Part shown: piece after piece, positions 34,158 to 44,605 of the stretch | Layout: every line of letters starts with the position of its first letter | Position numbering within the stretch: position 1 is the first letter of the stretch | Source: Girardinichthys multiradiatus | Lineage: Eukaryota > Chordata > Actinopteri > Cyprinodontiformes > Goodeidae | DNA: 64,000 nucleotides | NCBI RefSeq assembly: GCF_021462225.1 | Contig: NC_061812.1 | Coordinates: forward strand, 46,481,363 to 46,545,362 | Direction of reading: 5' to 3' | Translations under genes and position numbers: made by a program | Notes under the pieces: model-generated | Seen by the model: only the letters and a program-made list of their open reading frames with translations | Told to the model about the DNA's origin: nothing | Database searches by the model: none

Positions 34158-36353
34158 CCCCTCCATGAACAGCCATCTTAACTTGGTGGAGGGATTTGAG
34201 TGCTTGAATGATCCTAGAGGCTATGTTGTCTGGGGCTTAAATGCCCCTGGTAGGGTCTCCCATGGCAAAAGGCTCTAGGTGACGGGTCAGACAAAGAGCG
34301 GTTCAAGACACCTTTATGAGGACCATAAAATCGAGGCACGTGATGTAGCCTGGTATGGCGGAGCGGGGGTCCCACCCTGAAGCCAGGCCTGGGGTCGGAA
34401 CTCATCGGAGAGCGCCTGGTGGCTGGGTTGCTCCTTGCAGGACCCGGCCGGGCCAAGCCCGAACGAGAGACGCACGGCCATCCCATAGTGGGCGCAAAAA
34501 GGATTGGGTGGCAGACGAAGGTGGAGACCTCGGCGGCCCGATCTCCAGATGCTTAGGCTGGCTCTTGGGACGTGGAATGTCACCTCGCAGGGGGGGAAGG
34601 AGCCTGAGCTTGTGCAGGTGGTCAAGAGACATTGACTAGAAATAGTCGGTCTCGCCTCCACGCACAGCGTGGGCCTCTGGAACCCATCTCCTCGAGAGGG
34701 GCTGGACTCTCTTCTACTCTGGAGTGGCCCACGGGGAGAGGCTGCGGGCTGGGGTAGGTTTGCTTGTTGCCCCTCAGCTCAGCCATCTCGTGTTGGGGTT
34801 TACCCCAGCGGTTGAGACTACAGGGTGCTGGATAGTGCCCCTCCCGGGGAGTCCATTATTCTGCTGGGGGACTTCAACGCACATGTGGGAAACGACAGTG
34901 ACCCCTGGGGAGGTGTGATCGGGAGGAATGGCCTTCCCGATCTGAATCCGAGTAGTGTTTCATTATTGGACTTTGTGCTAGTCACGGATTGTCCATAATG
35001 AACACAATGTTCAAGCATAAGGGTGTTTCATCAGTGCACTTGGCAACAGGACATCCTAGACAGGAGGTCGATGATTGACTTTGTTTTTGTGTCGTCAGAC
35101 CTTCGGCCCCTTCATAAGAAGGGTGACCGGAGGATGCGTTCCAACTTTAGGGGGATCACATTCCGCAGCCTCCCTGGTAAGGCCTACGCCAGGATATTGG
35201 AGAGTCCGGCCGATAGTCGAACCTCGGCTTCAGGAGGAGCAGTGTGGTTTTCGTCCCGGCCGTGGATCACTGGACCAGCTCTATACCCTCTGCAGGGTAC
35301 TCGAGGGTTCATGGGAGTTTGCCCAACCGGTCCACATGTGTTTTGTGGACCTGGAGAAGGCATTCAACTGTGTCTCTCATGGTGTCCTGTGCTGGGGTGC
35401 TCCAGGAGTATGGAATTGGGGGCCCTTTATTAGGGGCCATCTGGTCTCTATACAAGCAGAGCAGGAGTTTCGTCCGCATTCCTGGCACTAAGTCGGGCCT
35501 GTTCCCAGGGGATGTTGGACTCCGACAGGTCACCGGTCTTGTTCATAACTTTCATGAACAGGATTTCTAGGCATAGCCAAGGGCTGGAGGGGGTCTGGTT
35601 TGAGGACCTGTGGGTTTCGTCTCTTCTTTTTGCAGATGACGTGGTCCTGCTGGCCCCCTGTAGCCAAGACCTACAGCATGCATTGTGGCGGTTCGCAGCT
35701 GAGTGTGAAGCGGCTGGGATGAAGATCAGCTCCTCCAAGTCCGACGCCATGGTTCTCGACCGGAAAAGGGTGGCTTGTCCTCTTCAGGTTGTGGAGGAGT
35801 TCAAGGATCTCGGGGTCTTGGTCACGAGTGAGGGAAGAATGGAACAGGAGATCGACAGACGGATCGGTGCAGCCGCCGCAGTAATGGGGACGCTGTGCCG
35901 GTCCATTGTAGTGAAGAGAGAGGTGAGCCGAAAAGCTAAGCTCTCGATTTACCGGTCGGTGTACGTTTCTACCATCACCTATGGCCATGAACTTTGGGTC
36001 ATGACCGAAAGAACTAAAATAAGCTTCCTCCATAGGGTGGCCAGGCACTCCCTCAGAGATAAGGTGAGGAGCTCGGAGTAGAGCCGCTGCTCCTCCACAT
36101 CAAGAGGAGCCAGTTGAGGTGGCTCGGGCTTCTATAGCGGATGCCTCCTGAACGCCTTCCTCGGGAGGTGTTCCAGGCACACCCCACCGGGAGGAGGCCC
36201 AGGACATGCTGGAGGGACTATGTCTCTCGGCTGGCCTGGGAACGCCTTGGGCTTCCCCCGGAAGAGCTGGAGGAGTTGTCTGGGGAGAGGGACATCTGGG
36301 TGTCTCTGCCGAGTCTGCTGCCCCCGCGATAAAGCGGAAGTGACTAGTACGAG
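34158..36353 (+). mobile_element. Rex3 LINE copy B with 12-bp target duplication
   Basis: The copy is bounded by TAATGACAATTA at 34146-34157 and again at 36354-36365, a perfect 12-bp target-site duplication. It runs from the Rex3 5' leader (AACTTGGTGGAGGG) to the 3' end CTGCTGCCCCCGCGATAAAG. At 2.2 kb it is shorter than a full element, owing to two internal deletions: near 34845 within the endonuclease, and near 35098, which joins endonuclease to RT sequence. Confidence 0.9.
34560..36332 (+). pseudogene. Rex3 endonuclease/RT with internal deletions
   Basis: LALGTWNVTS opens the endonuclease (~34558). [12 protein letters not shown] (~34862-34900) is a catalytic endonuclease block. After the deletion at about 35098 come RT blocks GDRRMRSNFRGITFRSLPGK, CGFRPGRGSLDQLYTL, FVDLEKAFNCVS and SLLFADDVVLLAP (active site FADD, ~35618-35655). 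A frame of 190 codons (35512-36081) covers the RT thumb (KRVACPLQVVEEF, SRKAKLSIYRSVYV, YGHELWVMTERT), and the C-terminal region is at 36141-36332 (RDYVSRLAWERLGLPPEELE). Stops and frame changes separate the pieces. Confidence 0.85.
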
Positions 36354-36949
36354 TAATGACAATTAATTAATTGTAGATATTAAATGCTAGTAGCCCAATA
36401 ATCACAGTCCCATAGTGTAGCTCTAATATCTATTTGTTGTGAATGATTTTGGTTGGGAAATATAACCATAAATTATTATTTTTAATTACAAGTTTTACTA
36501 GATATTTATAATCAAATATTCGTAACTGCACAACAGTGGAAATTACTTTTTACTGTAAAACAGTCATGGCAAGGTGGTCCTTGTAAGATTGCTGAGAAGA
36601 CTGGGTCAAAAGAATAATCAAAACAGTTGTCCAAGAGCAAAGGAGCACTTGCAGAGAGCTTTAAAAAAACCTGAAAATAGCAGGTACATTTTTTCCATTA
36701 AAACAATAAGTACCACAATTACCAATATGCACAATTACTGCATAAGACTTTAATGCTCATTAAAAGGCATGTTGAAGCTTCTTTAAAGTTTGCTGGAGAA
36801 GATATGGACGAGCCAGTAAAATACTAGGAGAATATAGTCTGGTCAGATGAGGCCATAGCTGAACATCATGTTTTGAGGAAGAATGGTTATGACGCCATGC
36901 CAAAACTGAAGTTTGCAGGTGGGAACTTTTTCGCATGGGCTGGCTTACA

Positions 36950-37855
36950 GTGTTCCAACTGGAGGTCTTTATGCTCAAATCCGATTTTTTCAGCAATCTG
37001 ATTTTGTGGTGTGGTCGTCAATAACAGCACAACAGTAAGCACGGAGAAATAGGTGTCATGGTGCACAACAGAAGTCATTTATTATGTCAGCAGGTGCTGT
37101 GTGGGAAACACGTGAACAAAAGCAGAGTGAAACTCTTTATTTTTCCGTTTTAGGGAGATCTGACTGCCAATTCTGCACAACAAACTGGATGTGGAGACAG
37201 AGCCAGCAATGGTGCGGCAGGGATGTTAACTTTACAGAGACCACGTTTATTTAAAACTTTATCATGTCAAAGGCAACTTCTAATCATATATGTCAGCACC
37301 TCTCCTCTCAACTCCACAGGGTTAGGGTTAGGGTTAGGGTGATGCAATCCAGTGTATCGGACTGAAGCAGGGGCAGATCATCACATGCTCAGTAATCTCG
37401 ATACCATTTTAAAGTCATATGGTTGTATACGAATTTTACAATACAAGCTATCCCACATGCACATGGTTCCTATGAGCCTTTCAGTTAGGCTTAAATAAAG
37501 TTTTACCTCTCTTTTATTAACGAGCTCCAACATCTGTGCAGTTCCCCCCCATCTGTTTTGCTAACTGCTACTGTTTCCTGCTGGGTGGCGCAAAATTGTG
37601 ATGAATGCGATGGAAAGTGACGTCACATCTAATCTGCCTTGGTCATTCCAGCTGGAGTCACATTCCCAAAGATCAGATACAAGTCGGATTCAGGACCACA
37701 TATGAATGTGGCTCAAATGTGACTTCAAAAAGTTAGATACGGGCCACATCTGAGCGTCCCCACTTGCTTTAAACAGCCTGACTTGATCACTTGACCCTAA
37801 AACAAATTAGATTTGGGCCACATTTGCCTGCAGTTTGAACAGGGCTGATTTCATC
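36950..37855. mobile_element. hAT-like non-autonomous element inside the Tc1
   Basis: Left border CAGTGTTCCAACTGGAGG and, read from the other strand, right border CAGCCCTGTTCAAACTGCAGG form an imperfect inverted repeat. The flanks GGGCTGGCTT and GGGCTGATTT are similar, as for an 8-bp duplication that has decayed. The interior has several subterminal repeats (AAATCCGATTTTTTCAGC on the left, GATACAAGTCGGATTCAGGA and CACATCTGAGCG on the right). No transposase is present. Confidence 0.45.
37319..37340. repeat. short interstitial telomeric repeat
   Basis: Three and a half perfect units of the vertebrate telomere repeat (GGGTTA) occur in the middle of the hAT-like insert. Confidence 0.9.
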
Positions 37856-37960
37856 TAACTGAAAGAAGGCTGAATAAACAAATACAGAGACATTCTTGAT
37901 ACTGTAAGTCAGACCTTCATGTAACCCAGTGTTAAAAACACAAGAAAAAAATGAATGATG

Positions 37961-38159
37961 TTGATTTAATGTTTTCTTCTACAACAAGATTAAAACGTAT
38001 AAATGGATTTCATGTCTTATTCTACAATAAGAGTTGAAAAGTAATAAAGTTAAAAATAAGTTAATAAATATGTTCATAAGTATAGATAAGAAATGCTAAA
38101 AATCTTTAAAAACTGTGAAATATGCCTTTAGTGATTGCTTTTAGTGACGGATTAAACAA
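37961..38159. other. unassigned intron before promoter-like region
   Basis: AT-rich with no recognisable repeat. It separates the Tc1 remnant from the CCAAT/GC-box cluster. Confidence 0.3.
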
Positions 38160-38216
38160 CCAATAGCTGGCACAGTCTGATTTCACATCAGCCAATAAGG
38201 TTGATTGTCCCGCCCC
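38160..38216 (+). promoter_or_regulatory. CCAAT boxes and GC box
   Basis: CCAAT at 38160-38164 and again at 38192-38196, then CCCGCCCC at 38209-38216, lie on the plus strand just ahead of a non-repetitive stretch ending in a good splice donor (38341/38342). This is the spacing of a TATA-less vertebrate promoter. It could also be a promoter carried by an unrecognised repeat. Confidence 0.4.
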
Positions 38217-38254
38217 TTAAACTGATGTGCTGAGATTTTGCTCAGATTGTGTTA

Positions 38255-38341
38255 GACACGCTTGAGAGCTCAGAGCTGACGGTTGTTTCCGCTAATAGCC
38301 TGGAAGATCTTGTCAAATTCGAGGAAGAATCTTGGAGATCG
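38255..38341 (+). other. candidate 5' non-coding exon
   Basis: The sequence after the promoter-like cluster ends GAGATCG followed by gtaagaaa, a near-consensus donor. There is no ATG-led frame of note, so it would be 5' UTR. The start position is arbitrary because no initiator is seen. Confidence 0.3.
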
Positions 38342-39002
38342 GTAAGAAAAACAATGTTAAAATAGTTTCGCAAAATATATAATTCAAAATAGTAAATCCG
38401 TTTTATTAAATCTCAGAAAGCTTCCTTTGGGAAAAATCCCCCTGTAGTCTTGTAGCATCGAAGCATCAGTGAGTGATCGCACACGCTCGGCAGTTAGTTC
38501 AGTAAAATTGCTGAAAATTGGCTAAAATACCTAGTAACTGATCAAATTTAATAAAAATAAAATTGTATTGTAAGTTTTTGTATTATTATTATTATTGTAT
38601 ATGTTGTATTTTTTCTATGCAGTTACACTTATTTTTCTATTAGCACATGTTCTAATATTTCAATGGTGCTAATTCATGGTTCATGGTGCTGTAATGTGCT
38701 TTTCTGTTGGAATTGCTTGGGAACTTTCTCTTCTGAGTAAGTCAGAGCTAATGTGAGCTTCAAATTCACATTCTGATGTTAAATATAGTGTTATAGATGT
38801 ACCTCATTGGCACTTTTAGATTTAAATATATATATATTTTACCACATATAAGCTAATTTCTTTAGTTTACTGATATGTTGGTAATATTGAACTCTGATAA
38901 CTTGAATATTGTTATACAACATGAAAAAAACTTGAGAAATGATGAAAGATCTCTTTGAATTGTAGCTTAAGCTTTATTGATATTAGCATCCTGTATTTTA
39001 AG

Positions 39003-39161
39003 ATGCCTTGTTCCAGGTCAGGTTTTTTTGGTTATAGTGCACTTTTGGCCTGTGGTGCCTTGAAACCACCAGATCATCCTCTCCTGAACTTGGATGGCGA
39101 GCCCCAGCCCAGAGGACCGCGTGAACTAGTAGATTGTGACCTGACTGGTCACCAGCTGTGA
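39003..39161 (+). CDS. small ORF, 52 codons, unknown
   Basis: ATG 39003 to TGA 39159-39161 encodes a small protein beginning MPCSRSGFFGYSALLACGAL, then KPPDHPLLNLDGEPQPRGP and RELVDCDLTGHQL. The composition (proline, charged, no low complexity) and codon use look protein-like in contrast to surrounding intron. A possible acceptor (GAATTGTAG, ends 38964) lies upstream, fitting the donor at 38342. An ATTAAA polyadenylation-type signal is at about 39290. It runs antisense to cadps inside the 19-kb intron. I do not recognise the family; a chance frame or a repeat-borne exon remain possible. Confidence 0.4.
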   Translation: MPCSRSGFFGYSALLACGALKPPDHPLLNLDGEPQPRGPRELVDCDLTGHQL

Positions 39162-39430
39162 GACATTGAATGAGTATTTGACAGATGTATTGAAAAGACT
39201 GGGTTATTTATTTTATTTTGTTGTTTTTTTTAAAACAAAGCTCGCAATTTTTGTTTATTTGTAAATGTGGGTCCACAAATGTTCACTATATTAAACCCTA
39301 CTCTTTTTCATAGACATTGCGTGTTCTCCTCTGTTGTTACTCACACCTAGGCTCCCGTGAATTTAGAAATCTTCTGATCAGGCCCAGTTATCTCTATGCT
39401 TGTGTAGTGTTGGTATTAGTCATCGAAGTA

Positions 39431-40610
39431 CCGTATTTTCCGCACTATAAGGCACACTTAAAAACCTTTAATTTTTTCAAAAAATGACAGTGCGCCTTGT
39501 AATCCGGAGCGCCTTATATATGGATCAATTGGTTAATTGGTTGATCCATACTGGTTGTACACGGCGCTCTGTCAAAATGTTTCAGTACGACTGGTAAACT
39601 ACAAAGCCGCACCGCTTGCAGCATTACGGCTACCGTAGTCAGGGGTGTCGCCGAAGTAATAGCGGTAAACACCTGTACTGTGCTTACTCCTAGTCCAACA
39701 CCACTTGTGTGTGTATAACGTTTGAATGTACTGTTGCAGGAATTGCCTGAACTATATGTGATTAGAAGCTCAGTGCGTGGGGTGTATGTTTTGTGTGTGT
39801 GTATGGAAGATGTTGACATTACTCCTCCGGACAGAGGTGGCGCTGTGTGCTGCCGTAGCTGAGAATCAAGAGTGAAGGAGTGACGTCGGTATTATTGTGT
39901 GTTTGGGGTGGGTAGAGACGGCGACCGGAGCAGCGGTGTATGAGTCTGTAAGCCCTGTGTTTTTACGTGCTGCAAAGTCATTAAAAAGAACCCCGGATCT
40001 CGTCAACAACTCAGTGTTTTGATGCTGTTTCTTCATGCTCAACTCAGCAACGTATGAGTGAGGGAGTTAACCCCGAGGAAACTAGTAACTTCGGCCCTGG
40101 AGAAAGCGTCTCCCCTGTGTCATCAGACTACGGTCAGGGGACAGAAACAGAAAAGGTTAACAGTACTAACGTTTGATTTAGTGCATCAAACTGTTTCTTT
40201 TATGTGTTTACTGAATCAGGGAAAAGTTCCCTTTCACGTTTTAACTAACGTTTGATTTCAACTTCATAGACTCCAATGCATTCCTAACGTATGGTTGGCT
40301 CTATTCAATAGAATTCTATGTAGAGGAGACCTTACCATGAGAGTGAATGGAGTTATCAGAACGCTGGTTTGTAGTGTATTAATAAAGTTTGACTGACTGA
40401 CTTATCTGACTGTTTTGTTGACATTCTCTTTAGCACAGCTCCATCTAGTGGATGCATAACGCAACCCCAGTCAAACGTTTGACTGCAGTAGCTTCTATTC
40501 TATGTGCCTTATAATCCGGTGCGCCCTATATATGAAAACAGTTCTAAAATAGGCCATTCATTGAAGGTGCGCCTTATAATCCGGTGCGCCTTATAGTGCG
40601 GAAAATACGG
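39431..40610. mobile_element. non-autonomous DNA transposon, TA target
   Basis: The left end CCGTATTTTCCGCACTATAA (39431 on) is matched by the inverted right end TTATAGTGCGGAAAATACGG (to 40610), with TA on both sides (39429-39430 and 40611-40612). Subterminal copies of TGCGCCTTATAATCCGG occur near 39491, 40505 and 40567. The ~1 kb interior has no transposase. Long perfect ends and the TA site suit a pogo/Tc1-type parent. Confidence 0.75.
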
Positions 40611-40951
40611 TAAATTGATTTACCTGCCATCTACTATTATCAGGTTTATTTAAAGTAACCCTTCTAGTGGGTTACATTCATGTTACTAGTTTCAACAGAC
40701 ACAAACACACATCTTAAGTTTGAAATGAACAAAAAAAGACTTTTTCAAAGAGAATTTAATATATTTCTGTAAGCGTGTTTAATACTTATACTTATTCCTT
40801 TTTTTTTTTTTCACTTGTGGACTAATTTGTGTTGATTTATTTGCATGTGTGCATTACTTGGATTGTTCCCAAAATCTGGTATGAATTTTATTTTAATGAC
40901 CCTATTCGGGACATTTAAACAAAAAAAAAAAAAAACTCTTAAGTATTCGTA

Positions 40952-41406
40952 CACTACCGCTCAAAAGTTTTAGATACACTTTCTCACTTAATGGGTCTCT
41001 TTATATTCATGACTATTTACATTGTAGATTCTCACTAAAGGTCTCAAAACTGTGAATGAACACACATGGGATTATGTAGTAAACAAAGCCGCTTTCTTCT
41101 CTTCCAGCTTTGCTCTCGTCATTCATAAAGTGGTCACCTAAAATGTTTTTTTAAAGAGCTTGAAAGAACTTCCCAGTGGTGCAATGAGAGACGGTCAGAG
41201 GTTAAAATTTCAGTCAACATAGCAAAGAAATCTAAAATATAAGACATAGCTAAAGTTCTTTTACAATTTTTTGTTTGCTACATAATTCCATGTGTTCATT
41301 CACAGTTTTAACGCCTTCAGTGAGAATCTACGTATAATTTCAATAGTCATAAACATAAAAGCCATTAAATGAGAAAGGGGTTTTAAAACTTTTGACCGCC
41401 ATTGGA
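40952..41406. mobile_element. Tc1-type MITE with long inverted repeats
   Basis: The outer ends CACTACCGCTCAAAAGTTTT and, inverted, CCAATGGCGGTCAAAAGTTTT are followed inwards by about 180 bp of inverted similarity (TTCATGACTATTTACATTG against the complement of CAATAGTCATAAACATAAAA). TA flanks the left end. It is related to the larger Tc1 copy at 45515-46740, which has the same terminal layout. Confidence 0.75.
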
Positions 41407-41445
41407 TAGTTAAATTAAAGTAAATCATACTTTGCTTCTTAGTTG

Positions 41446-42210
41446 CTACAGCGCCCGGGAACTGACATGGGGAAAAAAAAAATATATGGCATACGCAAAA
41501 AACACTAATTTCTTCTCACGAAATACTAATTTCTTCCTACAAAATACTAATTTGTGCCCACAAAATACTAAAATTCATTCCCATGAAATACTAATACTAG
41601 GAGGTTGTCACGTTCTGTGTTTGGATTGGACCAATACGCAGACAAGAGCTTGGGAGCCACATGATTAAATGAGTTGTCAGCTTTATTAAGCGATTTTCAG
41701 GTGAAGCAAAAAAATCACTTCAGGTATCACAAGAGTCCAGACAAAAACCTACATGAAAGTTCACTGCGGAACATGCAGAGAAACAGAACCAGGAATAGTG
41801 ATGGAGGAACCAGCGGGGAACAAAGAACACAGACCAACTAATATACAGGGAGAAAACAAAGGCAGGTAATCACAGGAACTAAGAACAGGTGTGGCAAGGA
41901 GACAGGGAGGTAGAAGGGACAGGTGGAACTAATTAACAACAAAGGGAAACATAGACCTAAGCAACAGTTAACACAAAAACACAAACCAAGTCCAAAGATG
42001 TCATACCATGACAGAAGTTTCTTCACCACTTGATCCCTGACCTGTCTGATGTGTTCCTTGGTCTTCCAGATGCGAAAAGTTCATAGATATAATGTGCGCA
42101 CAAATTAATTAATTATTTCGAAAGCATGTTATATACATTTTGTGGCCACTAATTAATATTTCGTGCGCACGATATATATTTTATTTCCCCATGTCAGTTC
42201 CGGGGTACAG
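41446..42210. mobile_element. MITE with internal minisatellite, split by an LTR
   Basis: GGAACTGACATGGGGAAA near 41459 is mirrored by TTTCCCCATGTCAGTTCCGG near 42184-42203, giving inverted ends of about 35 bp. The left half holds four or five ~20-bp units built on AAATACTAATTTCTTC. The middle is occupied by a solo LTR (41606-42013). No coding capacity. Confidence 0.6.
41606..42013 (-). mobile_element. solo LTR, CATGACA family (third member)
   Basis: A 408-bp block starts TGTCACGTTCTGTG and ends CCATGACA, flanked by GAGGT (41601-41605) and GAAGT (42014-42018), a 4-of-5 target duplication. In minus orientation it begins TGTCATGG and contains an AATAAA signal in the downstream part (complement of TTTATT near 41684). 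It is shorter than the members at 16477 and 18380. Confidence 0.6.
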
Positions 42211-42779
42211 TGCCTGGGATGAGTTTGTCAGAATAAAATACGTCTTAAAAATATCAACCTCTAAGCACGTATTAAACTAATTCCTGTCTGACCTTCCAGT
42301 TCTTCTTACTAATACTTGTTTAGCATCTTCTGTAGTAGCTTCTGTACTTTTTTTTAAGGGAACAAAAATCCAAAAAGTAGAGTCTGGACATCTATTTCTA
42401 AGTGCCTCAGTGGTTTCTTTCTTCTTCTGGACATTCCAAATGGTTGTCCTGGTTAATGCCAGTGTTTGTGCAATGACTCCAATTGGCTTCACAATTGCTT
42501 ATTTTTATATCTACACAATTCTCTGCTTTTCAGGTTGGTTCCATCTCTCAAATGTATTGTCTGTAAATTTGATTTCAAAGACAGACATTGAAACAGTTGA
42601 AAAATAGAAAATAGGCATTTATAGGCATGTTGTAAGTTGCAAGTGTTTTTGGTGTAATAACGTTGTTCAGTAATACACATAATACCCTCATTATTATTAT
42701 TTATTATTTTTATTAGCATAAAACTATTCTGGTAAGCAGCCCTGTGTAATCCAAGTCCTTTCCTCTATCTACAAAACTG
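42211..42779. other. unassigned cadps intron
   Basis: No recognisable features, except possible decayed Tc1 similarity around 42280-42500 (minus-strand read MKPIGVIAQTLALTRTTIWN). Confidence 0.3.
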
Positions 42780-43050
42780 ACAGGTCAACACATCTTGCAT
42801 GTATGCATCACCCATCAGTCCTCAATGACTATAGACCTGTTGCCCTGACATCTCACATCATGAAGGTCCTAGAGAGACTCCTGTTGGCCCACCTGAGTAA
42901 GCAAACAGTAAACCATCAGGAACCCCTTCAGTTTGCTTCTCGCTGTGGAGTTGGAGTTGAAGATGCCATCATACACCTGCTTCAACAAACCCAATGTCAT
43001 CTGGACAAAGCCAGTAGCACTGTGAGGATCATGTTCTTAAATTTCTCCAG

Positions 43051-43373
43051 AATCAGATCAGAATCAGCTTTATTGCCAAGTTCGTGCATACAAACAAGGA
43101 ATTTGACTCTGGTACACTTTGCTCTTTTGTTCTGTTTTTGCATTACAGAATATACAAATTTACAATGTACAATATACACATATCTAATAAAAGGTGCATT
43201 TGCAACATCTGTATGCTGTTGTTTTGTACTCTATTAAATGTTCATCAAAGAAACAGCCTGGGGGAAAAAACTGTCTCTGTGGCGGCTGGTTTTAGTGAAC
43301 AGTGCTCTGTAGCGACGGCATGAAGGTAAAACTCTAAACAGTTTATGTGCAGGGTGTGTGGGGTCTGCAGAGG
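43051..43373 (-). mobile_element. CR1/Rex1-group LINE 3' end nested in Rex1
   Basis: This is the same 3' end as in the LINE at 23497-26696, including the AGAATC tail repeat and the CTGTCTCTGTGGCGGCTGG block. It is flanked by TCTCCAG at 43044-43050 and 43374-43380, a 7-bp target duplication that lies exactly in the host FSSAFNT codons. Confidence 0.85.
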
Positions 43374-43540
43374 TCTCCAGTGCATTTAATACAATCCAAC
43401 CTGATTTGCTTTGTCAGAAACTCCAGAACAATCTCCTGGATCAAAGACTACCTGACAAACAGACCACAGTTTGTGAGACTGAAGGGTTGAGTCTAACCAG
43501 GTAGTCAGCAGCAAAGGAGCACCACAGGGGACTGTACTCA

Positions 43541-43765
43541 ATTCAATTCAGTTTTATTTATATAGCGCCAATTCACAACACATGTTGTCTCAAGGCACTT
43601 CACAACAGTCAGGTACATCAATTCCAATTAATCCTAACAATTGAACAGTGCAGTCGGAGTTAGCTTTTTATTCAAATTGGATAAAAACTTTTTCTATCTA
43701 AGGAAACCCAGCAGATTGCATCCAGTGAGTGACTTGCAGCATTCCCTCCTCCCGGATGAGCACCT
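43541..43765 (-). mobile_element. L2 3' tail nested in Rex1
   Basis: The reverse complement of the L2 3' end (compare 31530-31760): AATTCAATTCAGTTTTATTT, GCGCCAATTCACAACACATG and GCATTCCCTCCTCCCGGATG. It is a 225-bp 5'-truncated copy flanked by CTC on both sides; the duplication length is uncertain. Confidence 0.75.
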
Positions 43766-43855
43766 CACCATTCCTTTTCACTCTGTACACCTCAGACTTC
43801 CAGTACAAGACAGACTCCTGTCATCTGCAGAAATACTCGGGATGATTCTGCAGTC

Positions 43856-44536
43856 GTGGGGTGGATCAGAGATGGACAAGAAGCTGAGTACAGGAAGGTG
43901 GTGGACCGCTTTGTGGCATGGTGTGGAAACAATCATCTCATTTTGAACGTGACTAAAACAAAGGAGATGATTGTAGATTTTAAGAGAAACAGGAATAAGT
44001 CAAAAACTGTTTCTATCATGGGAGAAGAAGTGGAGGTGGTGGAGGAGTATAAATACCTCGGTGTTCACCTGGACAACAGACTAGAGTGGAGATGCAACTG
44101 TGAAGCCATCTACAAGAAGGGACAGAGCAGACTGTACTTCTTGAGGAAGCTTAGGTCCTTTGGTGTTTGCAGCAAGATGCTGCATATCTTCTATAAGTCT
44201 GTTGTGGAGAGTGTGATCTCTTCTACCATCATCTGCTGGGGAAGCAGCATCAGAACCAGGGACTTAATAAAGCTCAACAAGCTGATAAAAAAGGCTGGTT
44301 CTCTTCTGGGGACTCCTCTGGAACCTCTGGAGATCATTGTGGAAGGACGGATTCTTCATAAAATGAAGAACATTATGGAGAACCCTGAGCATCCTCTTCA
44401 TGAGACTGTCCTACAACAACAGAGTGTCTTCAGTCAGAGGCTTCTTCAGATCTGCTGTAAGACGGAGCGCTACAGGAGATCCTTCCTGCTCACAGCCATC
44501 AGCATCTACAACGGCTCTTTGAGGAAACCTTCATAA
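43856..44536 (+). pseudogene. Rex1 reverse transcriptase C-terminal part
   Basis: An open frame of 226 codons covers the RT thumb and C-terminal domain: RDGQEAEYRKVVDRFVAWCG, NVTKTKEMIVDF, VEEYKYLGVHLDNRLEW, GQSRLYFLRKLRSFGVCSK, then ICWGSSI and RILHKMKNIMENPEHPLHE, ending KTERYRRSFLLTAISIYNGS. These are the blocks conserved in fish Rex1. The palm with its active site is missing or frame-shifted upstream (43780-43860), so it is not functional. Confidence 0.8.
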
Positions 44537-44605
44537 TATGAGCTATAACAACATTTAATTTCCCTTTGGGATTAATAAAGTATTTTTGAATTGAATTGAA
44601 TTGAA

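Larger units (their letters stand above)
36535..37960 (+). mobile_element. Tc1 transposon remnant, split
   Basis: The left part (36535-36950) keeps traces of a Tc1 transposase: CAAGGTGGTCCTTGTAAG, GAGCACTTGCAGAGAG, AAGTTTGCTGGAGAAGATAT and AATATAGTCTGGTCAGATGA (first catalytic block, W-S-D-E). The right part (about 37855-37915) resumes with GAAAGAAGGCTGAAT and TACAGAGACATTCTTGATA, which follow in the same family. The ~900 bp between them is a different repeat. It is non-coding now. Confidence 0.65.
42780..44605 (+). mobile_element. Rex1 LINE, 5'-truncated, with two nested insertions
   Basis: A Rex1 reverse transcriptase runs from [20 protein letters not shown] (~42822) to the C-terminus, followed by a short 3' tail TTTCCCTTTGGGATTAATAA and (ATTGA)n ending near 44605. 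Two minus-strand LINE pieces interrupt it: 43051-43373 splits the FSSAFNT block and 43541-43765 splits the GTVLSP block. Removing them restores collinearity, though frameshifts remain. Confidence 0.85.

Noticed and set aside
37319..37340. Chromosome end
   Set aside because: Only 3.5 telomere units embedded within a transposon, with cadps exons on both sides.
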